Of a stretch of DNA of 53,385 nucleotides, positions 1 to 7,822 are shown one piece after another (within the stretch, counting starts at the first letter, position 1; every line of letters starts with the position of its first letter). Made by a program: the position numbers and the translations under genes. The notes beneath the pieces were generated by a model. That model made no database searches. It was not told where the DNA came from and was given only the letters and a program-made list of their open reading frames with translations. The stretch spans positions 1 to 53,385 of the forward strand of contig CANQBO010000013.1 in the NCBI GenBank assembly GCA_947589475.1, read 5' to 3'. Origin of the DNA: an uncultured Clostridia bacterium (lineage in GTDB: Bacteria > Bacillota > Clostridia > Christensenellales > CAG-917).

Positions 1-74
1 GGACTTGAACCCATATGAACGTATTGCTCACTAGAACCTGAATCTAGCGCGTCTGCCAATTCCGCCATAACCGC
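1..74 (-). tRNA. tRNA-Leu (CAG), 3' end cut by the window edge
   Basis: Read on the minus strand, the sequence begins with acceptor strand GCGGTTA, a D arm with GGCAGACGCGC, and an anticodon stem CTAGA/TCTAG around loop TTCAGGT, giving anticodon CAG. A long variable arm follows, as in type II tRNAs, and then the TpsiC segment GGTTCAAGTCC. The 3' acceptor strand lies outside the window. The leucine assignment follows from the anticodon and the long variable arm. Confidence 0.92.
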
Positions 75-278
75 ATTAGCTTTTGTATTAGCATTTTAGC
101 GCAAAAAAGTATGTTTGTCAATGATTTTGGAGCAATGTATGAATTGTTTTTTTATCTCTTATTTATTTAGGCAAATGCGACGTTTTTTTGATTGTGTTTT
201 TTGTTTTAGGCACGCTTTGAAAGTTTAAATTGCGATCGCGATGTTCTGAAAACTTCTTGAGAAATGTTGAGGATTTTG

Positions 279-308
279 TTGACAAGATATGGAAAAGAGT
301 GATACAAT
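279..308 (+). promoter_or_regulatory. Sigma-A type promoter of the abrB-like gene
   Basis: A TTGACA box at 279-284 and a TACAAT box at 303-308 are separated by 18 bp and lie about 60 bp upstream of the AbrB-like start. This is a near-consensus vegetative promoter and probably drives the regulator and the ABC exporter behind it. Confidence 0.7.
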
Positions 309-370
309 CGGTATGAAAAGTATGAAAAATATGAATTTTTGACAGCGCTCTGTATACTTTGGGAGGCAAT

Positions 371-580
371 ATGAGCGAAGATAAGTTTATTTGGACGGCG
401 ACGGTCGGGGCGAAAGGGCAGATCGTCATACCAAAGCAGGCGAGGGAGGTGTTCGACATCAAGGAAGGCGACACGCTCATTCTGCTCGGCGACAGGGAGC
501 GCGGCATCGCAATCGCAAAATACGACGATTATGTCAAATTTGCGACGGCGATATTCGACGCGAAAAACGGAGATAAGTGA
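371..580 (+). CDS. AbrB/MazE-type (SpoVT-AbrB) transition regulator
   Basis: This 69-residue protein carries the swapped-hairpin AbrB DNA-binding fold: an N-terminal strand with ATVGAKGQIVIPKQAREVFDI, followed by a KEGDTLILLGD strand-turn segment. Such proteins bind DNA as dimers. I chose ATG 371 because GGGAGG lies just upstream; the upstream TTG in the same frame sits inside that ribosome site. The ABC exporter genes start 70 bp downstream on the same strand, an arrangement often seen when a small AbrB protein autoregulates a drug-exporter operon. That regulatory role is inferred from position. Confidence 0.88.
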   Translation: MSEDKFIWTATVGAKGQIVIPKQAREVFDIKEGDTLILLGDRERGIAIAKYDDYVKFATAIFDAKNGDK

Positions 581-650
581 TTGCGCAAATTTTCGCGATC
601 GGCACTTTAAACTTGCATAATATCAACATAAAATAGGGAATGTGCAAATT

Positions 651-1565
651 ATGAGCAAAGCTATCGTAGTAAAAGGACTAAGAAAAAGCTATAGGGACGT
701 GATGGCGGTCAAGGGCATCGACTTCGATGTGGACGAGGGCAGTTTGTTTGCTTTTCTCGGGGTGAACGGCGCGGGCAAGAGCACCACGATAAACATACTG
801 TGCACTCTGCTTGAGGCGGACGGCGGGGAGGTGAATATCTGCGGGTTGGACCTCAAGACGGACGCGGCGGCGATACGTTCGCGCATAGGCGTGGTGTTTC
901 AGGGCAGCGCTCTCGACGCGCGGCTGAGCGTGAGGGAGAATTTGTCCACGCGCGCCTCCTTTTACGGACTGAGCGGGGAAGCAAAGCAAAACAGACTTAA
1001 AGAACTTGAGGAGCTTTTGGAGCTTGGCGACATTATGTCGCGGCCATACGGCAAACTCAGCGGCGGACAGCGCAGGCGCGTGGACGTTGCGAGGGGGCTT
1101 ATAAATTCGCCGCGCATACTCTTTCTCGACGAGCCGACGACGGGGTTGGACCCTCAGACGAGGCGTACGGTGTGGGAGATCGTGGACAGGTTGAGAAAAA
1201 ACCTCAAAATGACCGTGTTTTTGACGACGCACTATATGGAAGAGGCGGACGGCGCGGACAAAGTCGTCATTCTGGACGAAGGGCGGGTCGTCGCGGTCGG
1301 CACTCCCGTGGAGCTGAAAAACAAGTTCAGCAACGACTGCATAAAGCTGTATTCGCCCGCGCTTCCCGAAATAGAAGAGAGGCTTCAAGGCATGAGATAT
1401 GAGTACGAAGGCGGCTTGTACAAGATATATGTTGCGGACAGCGACATCGCGCGCGAATTTATAGTGGAAAACCGCGACATATTGAAAGATTTCGAATTTG
1501 TAAAGGGCAATATGGACGACGTGTTTTTGAATGTGACAGGCAAAAAGCCGGGAGGTGAGGAATGA
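651..1565 (+). CDS. ABC-2 type exporter, ATP-binding subunit
   Basis: This roughly 304-residue cytoplasmic ATPase has Walker A (GVNGAGKSTT), a Q-loop (VVFQGSALDARL), the signature LSGGQRRRVD, Walker B (ILFLDEPTTGLD) and the switch histidine (LTTHYMEEAD). The short C-terminal extension after the nucleotide-binding domain is typical of DrrA/NatA-like subunits of drug or lipid exporters. ATG 651 is preferred over the in-frame GTG nine bases upstream because AGGGA lies about 11 bases before it. The stop overlaps the permease start by 4 bp (ATGA), so the two subunits are translationally coupled. The substrate cannot be told from sequence. Confidence 0.93.
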   Translation: MSKAIVVKGLRKSYRDVMAVKGIDFDVDEGSLFAFLGVNGAGKSTTINILCTLLEADGGEVNICGLDLKTDAAAIRSRIGVVFQGSALDARLSVRENLSTRASFYGLSGEAKQNRLKELEELLELGDIMSRPYGKLSGGQRRRVDVARGLINSPRILFLDEPTTGLDPQTRRTVWEIVDRLRKNLKMTVFLTTHYMEEADGADKVVILDEGRVVAVGTPVELKNKFSNDCIKLYSPALPEIEERLQGMRYEYEGGLYKIYVADSDIAREFIVENRDILKDFEFVKGNMDDVFLNVTGKKPGGEE

Positions 1566-2554
1566 AAAACGACCTTATCATTTTGGGCAATCTCATCCGC
1601 CGCGGATTGAAAATGTACCTGTCGGACAAAATGGCGGTATTTCTGTCAATTCTGTCGCCGCTCATAATACTGTTTTTGTATTTGATGTTTTTGGGCGACA
1701 TACAATATGATTCCGTCGTCGCAAAGCTTGAGGGACTTGCCGTCAACGACGACGCGGTGCACGCATTCATCGACGGTTGGATGATGGCGGGCGCGCTTGC
1801 CGTATCCTGCATCACGGTGTCGTTTTGCGCACAATATCTCATGATAAACGACCGCGAGGGCGGCGCGATGCAGGATATGCTTACGTCGCCGATAAAGCGC
1901 GGTGTGCTCAGCGTGAGCTATCTCATCGTCAACATCGTCATCACGACTGTCATCGTCGGCATCATCACGGCGCTGGCGTTTGTATATCTCGCCGCAACGG
2001 GCTGGTATCTGAGCGTCGCGGACGTAGGGAAGATAATCGGCATGCTTATTTTGTCCGTCCTGTCTGCGAGCCTGTTTACGACGATAATATGTATGCTTTT
2101 CCGCACGCAGTCCGCGCACGGCGGCGCAAGCGGCATTTTGAGTGCGGCGATAGGCTTCTTCATAGGCGCGTATATGCCAATAGCCATATTCCCCAAAGCG
2201 ATACAATATTTTGTGCTGTTCATGCCCGGATCCTATTCGGCGGGAGTGTTGCGCAACGTGTTTATGCGCGGCGCGATGGGTAGCATAGTCGCAGACCTGC
2301 CCGCACCCGTCGCCGAAGGAGTAAAGCAGGGGCTTATGGAGAGCTTCTCCATGCAGATGGACGCCTTCGGCAAAACCATTTACGAGAAGGAGATGTGGAT
2401 TATATTTGCCTGCACGCTTGTCGTCTTTGTCGCGGCATACGTCATAAATCAGGTCGTCCGCACCAAAACGAACACACTGTTCGCCGCTCCCACACTGCAT
2501 AAGAGAGAAAAGAAACCCAAAAAGAACGCAAATGGAGGTGATAGTTTTAATTGA
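1562..2554 (+). CDS. ABC-2 type exporter, permease subunit
   Basis: This 330-residue integral membrane protein is the partner of the ATPase that overlaps its start. One hydrophobic helix lies near residues 22-45 (MAVFLSILSPLIILFLYLMF), and five more fill residues 75-310. A large soluble segment follows the first helix, as in ABC-2 membrane proteins of the DrrB/NodJ type. The C-terminal tail is Lys-rich (HKREKKPKKNANGG) and probably cytoplasmic. GGAGGTG ahead of ATG 1562 is an excellent ribosome site. The pair would form a dimeric exporter for an unknown hydrophobic compound; AbrB-like control is likely from the upstream gene. Confidence 0.9.
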   Translation: MKNDLIILGNLIRRGLKMYLSDKMAVFLSILSPLIILFLYLMFLGDIQYDSVVAKLEGLAVNDDAVHAFIDGWMMAGALAVSCITVSFCAQYLMINDREGGAMQDMLTSPIKRGVLSVSYLIVNIVITTVIVGIITALAFVYLAATGWYLSVADVGKIIGMLILSVLSASLFTTIICMLFRTQSAHGGASGILSAAIGFFIGAYMPIAIFPKAIQYFVLFMPGSYSAGVLRNVFMRGAMGSIVADLPAPVAEGVKQGLMESFSMQMDAFGKTIYEKEMWIIFACTLVVFVAAYVINQVVRTKTNTLFAAPTLHKREKKPKKNANGGDSFN

Positions 2555-2582
2555 GTCAGCGTATGTTTTTACATTTATATAA

Positions 2583-2620
2583 CATCAAATACAGCCATTA
2601 TATAATGGCTGTATTTGATG
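2583..2620. repeat. Perfect 38-bp palindrome at the island boundary
   Basis: Two 19-base arms (catcaaatacagccattat and its exact complement) abut with no loop, 28 bp after the permease stop. There is no T-run after it, so it is a weak candidate for a classical terminator. It sits where base composition drops sharply into the AT-rich radical SAM island. A short open frame (2563-2688, 41 codons) crosses it but has no ribosome site and is not called. From here to 2815 I see no other feature. Confidence 0.85.
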
Positions 2621-2815
2621 AATCGAAGTTTAGAAAAGAATTTAACAACGTTTTAAAAAGCCTAAGTATTGAGAAAATCAAATATTAGTAAAGCAAAATT
2701 TGCTATTCATATAAACCTTATTTTTATGTAATTTAAATTTATAGTTATTTTCCTTGTTATCTTCTTTTTAAATTTCGACGTACTGAATAAATCTTTTTAC
2801 TATGAAAGATTTAAG

Positions 2816-2947
2816 TCAGCCACGAACCCAAACAGGGCAATGATCAGAGGGATCTGTTTCGGTGCAAGCAAAACTTGCGGAAACTGTTGTGTTGAGATTG
2901 TTGCCAATCCCATTCCATAGAGAGTCCATCTTTGTGAGCATTGTCAT
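2816..2947 (-). CDS. 43-residue peptide coupled to the radical SAM gene (RiPP precursor candidate or gene remnant)
   Basis: The start codon overlaps the stop of the radical SAM gene (ATGA at 2944-2947), and AAAAAGGAGGTAACC lies 7 bases upstream inside the end of that gene. Translational coupling is therefore well supported by sequence. The peptide opens MTMLTKMDSLWNGIGNN, has a Thr/Ser-rich middle, and ends in a stretch with two cysteines (residues 28 and 37), an aspartate-rich spacer and a Trp-containing tail. Leader-like first half, Cys-containing second half and coupling to a maturase fit a ribosomally made, post-translationally modified peptide. Against this, the tail PSDHCPVWV resembles the terminal SDHxPV motif of endonuclease/exonuclease/phosphatase enzymes, so it could be a gene fragment joined here by recombination. 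I recognise no known precursor family. Confidence 0.5.
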   Translation of the reverse strand: MTMLTKMDSLWNGIGNNLNTTVSASFACTETDPSDHCPVWVRG

Positions 2948-4254
2948 TTGCCGGTTACCTCCTTTTTAAATTTATCATTATATATGCTATAAATGATATC
3001 TAATCTTGTTTCACAATTAAATTTGATTTTAGCGCAATTGCTTCCAACTGTTATCCCGTGTTTTTTGAAATTTAAACAACCGCCTTGACATATCGGTAGG
3101 TAGATACATTGTTCACAGGTTTTTTCTAAATTTGGATCAAGAAAATACTTCATAACGTCATTGAAAATTATCCCCGTCTTTACGTCTCCAATACAATCTT
3201 CATTATGAATATGCTGACATTTATACAACTTCCCATTTGGAGCAACTACAACTCCGAGTATGCTTTGAGCAATACAAGAACAATTTTTTTGAGCGCACAT
3301 AAATCTGTTTATGTTAGGGCTACTTGAGTATTTAAATTCTATCTCAATAAGTTTATTTAATACTTGAGGATATTCTTTTTCTTCAAACATAAATCTATTG
3401 CAAGGCGTATCGCATTCTTCTTTAAGAAGTTCGATATCAATTTTGAATTTTTGATTTTCCCCAAATTTATCTAACAAAAAGGAATATATTTCTTCAATAT
3501 CGTCTATATTCGTTTTGTCGACATTGATTCGTGCTATAATTTGAATATCATTATCAAGACAATATGTGATTGCGTCTATTATATTTTGAAATTTTGTATT
3601 GTCTATATAATTTTTCACCTTATCGTATTTTTCATATAAATTATCAATAGTAATTTGAATCCCTTCGAGATTCCATTCATCTTTAAGTTCTTTGGCTAAA
3701 GACTTATTGATCAATGACCCGTTTGAGGTCATAGTTGAGTGATATTTCTCGCCAAATTGTGATTTTATAGCGTCATTGATTTTTTTTGCGATTTTGTAAT
3801 TATAAAGGGGCTCTCCACCGAACCATGCTATATGAACTCTATCATCACTAGGAACAGAGTTTTTAATAAACGAAATCACATCATTTGCCGTCTCTTCAGA
3901 CATAACAATAGGATTCCAATTTCCTTGATAACAATAATAACATCTTGCATTGCAGTCTGTAGTGGGGAGTATAACGAAGCATTTTTCATGAGTGTTGTAA
4001 TAAATCATTGAATGTCGCCTTGAATTTATAAAAGCGGTCTCATTTTTTTCTGCCTCAACTATAAAACCGACTTTGAATAATGTATCTAATATTTGTCTCT
4101 CATCATTTTCTCTATTTTGGTTTTCCTGACAATGTTTATATACCCCATATGTGTGTTCGTCAAGGACAGCAACCTGATTTGACGCAAGATTATAGAATAA
4201 ATACTCATTGTCATATTTCTTAATTAAATTATATTTAGATGGTTTATATTTCAT
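2944..4254 (-). CDS. Radical SAM/SPASM peptide-modifying enzyme
   Basis: This 436-residue protein has an N-terminal domain of about 90 residues resembling the peptide-recognition region of RiPP maturases. The radical SAM CxxxCxxC motif follows at residues 101-108 (CNARCYYC), then GGEPL in the SAM-binding strand. The C-terminal SPASM region is rich in cysteine (CAQKNCSC, LYKCQHIHNEDC, CEQCIYLPICQGGC, final Cys pairs) and should hold two auxiliary 4Fe-4S clusters. SPASM enzymes of this layout usually make thioether or carbon-carbon links in peptides. Its DNA is much more AT-rich than the flanking genes. Its neighbours are a coupled small peptide and a divergent XRE repressor, which suggests a self-contained, horizontally acquired unit. 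The target is inferred, not shown. Confidence 0.92.
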   Translation of the reverse strand: MKYKPSKYNLIKKYDNEYLFYNLASNQVAVLDEHTYGVYKHCQENQNRENDERQILDTLFKVGFIVEAEKNETAFINSRRHSMIYYNTHEKCFVILPTTDCNARCYYCYQGNWNPIVMSEETANDVISFIKNSVPSDDRVHIAWFGGEPLYNYKIAKKINDAIKSQFGEKYHSTMTSNGSLINKSLAKELKDEWNLEGIQITIDNLYEKYDKVKNYIDNTKFQNIIDAITYCLDNDIQIIARINVDKTNIDDIEEIYSFLLDKFGENQKFKIDIELLKEECDTPCNRFMFEEKEYPQVLNKLIEIEFKYSSSPNINRFMCAQKNCSCIAQSILGVVVAPNGKLYKCQHIHNEDCIGDVKTGIIFNDVMKYFLDPNLEKTCEQCIYLPICQGGCLNFKKHGITVGSNCAKIKFNCETRLDIIYSIYNDKFKKEVTGK

Positions 4255-4282
4255 TATTTCTTCCTTTTAAATCATAAATTTT

Positions 4283-4336
4283 TACATAAAATATTATGTA
4301 TAGCAACAGTATACATAAAAAATAATGTAAAGTCAA
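4283..4336 (-). promoter_or_regulatory. Radical SAM promoter with two XRE-operator-like palindromes
   Basis: On the minus strand, TTGACT (4331-4336) and TATACT (4308-4313) are separated by exactly 17 bp, a strong promoter for the maturase gene. Two similar 18-bp imperfect palindromes of the form TACATAA-N4-TTATGTA occupy 4283-4300 and 4312-4329. The second nearly fills the promoter spacer and the first lies just downstream of the -10 box. A repressor bound here should block maturase transcription. The adjacent XRE protein is the obvious candidate. Confidence 0.7.
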
Positions 4337-4341
4337 GTATA

Positions 4342-4566
4342 ATGAAAACTTTCGGAGAAAATTTGAAATCGGAAAGAGTGGCGAAGAAATTGTCACAGCA
4401 AGAATTTGCCCGTTTATTAAATGTATCTCAACAACAGGTGAGTCAGTGGGAACTTAATAAAGTCGAGCCTACACTTAGCAATGTTGTTGCGATTATTTCA
4501 GTGTTGGAAATAGATTTTGAGGAGTTGCTGTATGATGTGGATTTAAGTCAGTATGTTTCATATTAA
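4342..4566 (+). CDS. XRE-family HTH repressor
   Basis: This 74-residue protein is a bare Cro/C1-type helix-turn-helix: FGENLKSERVAKKLSQQEFARLLNVSQQQVSQWELNKVEP, with helices 2 and 3 at about residues 18-38. It has no extra ligand or dimerisation domain. It is divergent from the radical SAM gene, and two palindromes lie in the 87-bp gap, so it probably represses that gene and perhaps itself. There is no convincing ribosome site before ATG 4342, so the transcript may be leaderless or weakly translated. Its DNA shares the AT-rich composition of the maturase. Confidence 0.88.
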   Translation: MKTFGENLKSERVAKKLSQQEFARLLNVSQQQVSQWELNKVEPTLSNVVAIISVLEIDFEELLYDVDLSQYVSY

Positions 4567-4619
4567 GAATAATAAATAATTTCTCAGTTAAAACCAAAAA
4601 TAGTATTAATTTAGTTATC

Positions 4620-4653
4620 AAAAAGCGCGGGCAGGGAAGCTGCTCGCGCTTTT
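4620..4653. terminator. Bidirectional terminator between the XRE gene and the transporter fusion
   Basis: AAAAGCGCGGGCAG and CTGCTCGCGCTTTT form a 14-bp stem with one G-T pair around a 5-base loop. The stem begins with A4 and ends with T4, so it can act on both convergent transcripts. Confidence 0.75.
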
Positions 4654-4757
4654 GAAAAGTATTTGATTTTTAAATTTGATCGGTGGTGCACATCAAGGTG
4701 ATACAATCGAGTTTTACAGCCGATAATGTTTTGCATTTTCGGCTCGCAAAGAGGATA

Positions 4758-7394
4758 TCACTTCTTGACTTTGGCGAGGCCTTTTTCGACGAGCGTTTCT
4801 ATTTCCTCATAGGGAAGTTCGGCGGCGAAGTCGCGGTCCTTATGGCGGGTCGCAGGTTCGATGCCTTTGCTCTTCATCAACATTGCGATAAGCTCGCCGA
4901 CATATTGCACGCGGCGCACGCCCTTGAGCTTGTAGCGGCAAGTGTAGTCGCTCTTGCTCTTGTCTATCTTTTCGATGGCGTACTTGCTCTTGTTGATGTC
5001 GCGAGTGGTGAGGGCGAGCTGCAACTCGAGGCTCTTGCCGCGCATGACGAATTTTGCAAGCTTGACTCTGCCGAGGAATATGCTCTCGTGAGCGCGCGTA
5101 ACGCGAGTGTCCACGCCTCTGTAGCTCAAGAAGATGTTCTTCACTGTGCTGTAATACGCCTTGACCTCGTCGGGAGCCTGTATGAGTTTTGCAAGATAGG
5201 TTAGTATATAGCGGGGCGTGCCGTCGTCTGCCGCGGGAGTTTCCGCGTCCTCGCCTTCTTCCTCGTCCCCCTCTTCCTCGTCTTCCTCTTCGTCCTCTTC
5301 AATATCGGAAGCTTCTTCGGACTCCTCGTTTTCGTTCGAAGCCGACTCTTCTTCGGCGAGAGGATGGCTTTCCTCTTCAGTCTCGGGAGAGGGTCCTTCT
5401 TCCGTCTCGGTTTCCTCGGACTCTTCTAAGGGAACTTCCTCTGCGGGAGCCTCTTCCTCGGGCTTCTCTTCCGCGGGCTGTTCCTCCTCGGACGGCTCCT
5501 CCTTGACAGGCTCTTCGTCTTTCTCTGATGGAGCCTCTTCGACGGGCGCTTCCTCTTGTTCTATGGGAGCCTCTTCGGGTCTTTCCTCTTCGACAGGCGT
5601 TTCCTCGGGCGTTTCCTGCTCTTCGTCGGGAGTTTGTTCCTCCTCCGTTTCGGGAGTTGGCTCTTCTTCGGACTCTTCCTCCGCCTCGGGAGCAAGCTCT
5701 TCTTCGAGTACGGCATCCTCAGTCTCGGGAGCAAGCTCTTCTGTGAGTACGCCATCCTCGACCTCGGCGGCGACTTCTTCATACAGTTCCTCGTCGGAGG
5801 CCTCTTGCTCGGCGGCTTTTCTCGCCTCTGTTTCCTCTATCATCCTTGCGAGGGTAGGCTCGTCGAGTTTGCACTTCGCTTTGTATATGATAAGCGCGAT
5901 CGCCATGAGCACCATAGGTATTATGCACATGCAGGCGAGCAGTTTCATTTTGGTAGGCTCGTCAACGGTAGCAACGTAAGCTCTGAGCTGTTCGGACATA
6001 TCCTGCTGTAATCTGGTGCCTTCGTTTTCAATACGTGAGATCTCATTTGTGTACGTAAGGGCGCCTGCTATTATTAAAACGAGAGACACGATGCCTTGAG
6101 TGAGAGCGGAACCCATCTTAGCGGTGAAGGGGCGCAGTGAGAAGATGATCGCCTCGTCTCGTTTGCCCGTCTTCCACTCGTTGTATTCGACGGTGTTCGC
6201 CATATTGATAAGCATGATCATATAGAAGCCCGTCGACCAACCCGTAAAGCCGTAAAGGAGCGCCATGACAAGGAATTTAGGCGTGATGTGCATGCCCATT
6301 ATGTCAAATCCGCCGCCCGCACTGTTGGGCCAGGCAAGACCCACTATGAGCAACAGGGCATAGCTGATTATCAAAGTTATGCCGCAACTGTACAGAGTTC
6401 TGTTTCTGCCGAGCTTTTTGGAGAACCACGGGTAGAACAGCGTGAATATGACGGACAGCACCGCATATACAATGCTGAACACCGTGCCGAGCATGCCTTC
6501 ATATCCGAATTCAAAATAGATGTAGAAGGTGAGGATGTTGCCGACCGCAACGCCCGAGATCAAATTCCATATGAGCATGACAAGCGTGCACCAAAGCAAT
6601 TGATCGTTGTGGAAGAGCACCTTGAACAGGTCTTTGATTTTTGTGCCCTGAGTCTTTTCAAAGTTGGCGGGAAGCGGTTTTTCCTTGACGCCGAGTATGG
6701 TGAACAGTTGGAAACCGACCATAAGTATTACGACGATAACGGAGATAAGCCTGTATCCGTTGACCGCGCCGAGATGAAGTCCTTGCGCTATGCCGCCTAC
6801 TGTGAACAGGGGAACGAGCAAGCCCGCAAGTCCGCCGCCCGCACTGCATACCAGCTGTGTGAAGGACGTCAGCTTGTTGCGGTCGTCGGGGTTGGACGTA
6901 AGCGACGGCATCATGCCCCAATACGAAATGTCGTTCATCGTGAACGTAATTGAGAACATGAAGTACGCAAACGCCAAAAATCCTATGAACGCCCACCCGT
7001 CAAGCGGCACATTAAACAGGGCGACTATCACTCCGCCCGTCAAAATCGCGCCGATAAGTTGCCACGGCTTGTACTTGCCCCATTTCGTGCGTGTGTTTTC
7101 GACAATCGAACCCATGATAGGGTCGTTCAAAGCGTCGAAGATACGCGCACAAATGATGATGACTGTTATCATACTAAACTGCGCCGTATTGAGCGTTTTG
7201 GTCAGAAGCACAAATGAAAGCAGATAACCGTTGAAGAAGTTGTACAGGAAATCTCTGCCGAAAGTGCCCAGAGGGAACATGATAAAATTGCGCTTTGACA
7301 GCCTTTCGCCGACATTCATAACGTCGGTCGTAGTTGTCGCACCCGCAACTTCAAGACTCGGCTGAGCCTGAGTTTCAAGATCTTGATTGTCCAT
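4758..7394 (-). CDS. GPH-family sugar:cation symporter fused to an acidic linker and an unknown C-terminal domain
   Basis: Residues about 35-510 are a twelve-helix glycoside-pentoside-hexuronide:cation symporter. Diagnostic motifs are DALNDPIMG with TRTKWGKYKPW after helix 2, and NTVEYNEWKTGKRDEA before the last helices. Residues about 515-725 are almost only Glu, Pro, Ala, Ser and Thr, beginning with short tandem units such as VLTEELAPETEDA and ending in a run of Glu/Asp. Residues about 727-878 form a basic, globular-looking domain containing KFVMRGKSLELQLAL and YKLKGVRRVQYVGELIA, which I do not recognise. Ordinary GPH permeases end near residue 470-500, so some 370 residues are extra. The start has GGGAGG upstream. 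The frame is intact throughout, which argues for a true fusion. Confidence 0.88.
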   Translation of the reverse strand: MDNQDLETQAQPSLEVAGATTTTDVMNVGERLSKRNFIMFPLGTFGRDFLYNFFNGYLLSFVLLTKTLNTAQFSMITVIIICARIFDALNDPIMGSIVENTRTKWGKYKPWQLIGAILTGGVIVALFNVPLDGWAFIGFLAFAYFMFSITFTMNDISYWGMMPSLTSNPDDRNKLTSFTQLVCSAGGGLAGLLVPLFTVGGIAQGLHLGAVNGYRLISVIVVILMVGFQLFTILGVKEKPLPANFEKTQGTKIKDLFKVLFHNDQLLWCTLVMLIWNLISGVAVGNILTFYIYFEFGYEGMLGTVFSIVYAVLSVIFTLFYPWFSKKLGRNRTLYSCGITLIISYALLLIVGLAWPNSAGGGFDIMGMHITPKFLVMALLYGFTGWSTGFYMIMLINMANTVEYNEWKTGKRDEAIIFSLRPFTAKMGSALTQGIVSLVLIIAGALTYTNEISRIENEGTRLQQDMSEQLRAYVATVDEPTKMKLLACMCIIPMVLMAIALIIYKAKCKLDEPTLARMIEETEARKAAEQEASDEELYEEVAAEVEDGVLTEELAPETEDAVLEEELAPEAEEESEEEPTPETEEEQTPDEEQETPEETPVEEERPEEAPIEQEEAPVEEAPSEKDEEPVKEEPSEEEQPAEEKPEEEAPAEEVPLEESEETETEEGPSPETEEESHPLAEEESASNENEESEEASDIEEDEEEDEEEGDEEEGEDAETPAADDGTPRYILTYLAKLIQAPDEVKAYYSTVKNIFLSYRGVDTRVTRAHESIFLGRVKLAKFVMRGKSLELQLALTTRDINKSKYAIEKIDKSKSDYTCRYKLKGVRRVQYVGELIAMLMKSKGIEPATRHKDRDFAAELPYEEIETLVEKGLAKVKK

Positions 7395-7520
7395 AATTCC
7401 TCCCTTATTAAAAATTCAAAAAGTATAAATATATAATATCAAAAAAATACCATAATGACAATATTCAAAATTCACTTTATGAAAAAACTTTAATAATTTT
7501 GAAAAAAATCGCAAAAACGC

Positions 7521-7549
7521 TGTACAATTCGCGAGAATTTGATTATAAT
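7521..7549 (+). promoter_or_regulatory. Promoter of tRNA-Pro
   Basis: TGTACA (7521-7526) and a perfect TATAAT (7544-7549) are 17 bp apart and end 11 bp before the tRNA. Confidence 0.6.
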
Positions 7550-7560
7550 GTACAGGCAAT

Positions 7561-7637
7561 CTGGGTGTGGCGCAGTTTGGTAGCGCGCATGAATGGGGTT
7601 CATGAGGCCGGAAGTTCAAGTCTTCTCACCCAGACCA
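7561..7637 (+). tRNA. tRNA-Pro (GGG)
   Basis: The cloverleaf is complete. Acceptor CTGGGTG pairs with CACCCAG (7627-7633). The D arm is GCGCAGTTTGGTAGCGC. The anticodon stem CATGA/TCATG encloses loop ATGGGGT, giving anticodon GGG. The T arm contains GTTCAAGTC, and CCA is encoded at 7635-7637. The sequence matches the general pattern of bacterial proline tRNAs. Confidence 0.95.
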
Positions 7638-7642
7638 GCAAA

Positions 7643-7676
7643 AAAATGCACATCGACATGGTGTGCATTTTGTTTT
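7643..7676 (+). terminator. Terminator of tRNA-Pro
   Basis: AAAATGCACA (7643-7652) and TGTGCATTTT (7662-7671) form a 10-bp stem followed by GTTTT. It begins 6 bases after the tRNA and its right part belongs to the 75-bp direct repeat. Confidence 0.7.
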
Positions 7677-7721
7677 ACAAAAGCACACATACATGTCATA
7701 AGCATTTTTTTGCTACTCCGC
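7647..7721. repeat. 75-bp direct repeat, copy 1
   Basis: Identical over 75 bases to 7823-7897, with 176 bp between their starts. The unit contains the tRNA-Pro terminator hairpin arms, then ACACATACATGTCATAAGC, then a T7 run. No coding potential is evident. Confidence 0.93.
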
Positions 7722-7822
7722 GCACGAAAATTTTAACGGCTCACAATATCTCACATCAAAGATGTGGATATGGTTCATCTGATTTTTGTGCTTGGGGGGA
7801 TGCGCCTACGGCGCTGAGATTT

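Noticed and set aside
2563..2688. 41-codon frame crossing the 38-bp palindrome
   Set aside because: It has no ribosome site and no recognisable homology; the palindrome inflates its apparent openness, so it is not called.
5218..5979. Long Ser-rich open frame on the plus strand opposite the transporter linker
   Set aside because: It is the antisense of Glu-rich codons (GAG/GAA read as CTC/TTC and shifted to TCC/TCT), without a ribosome site.
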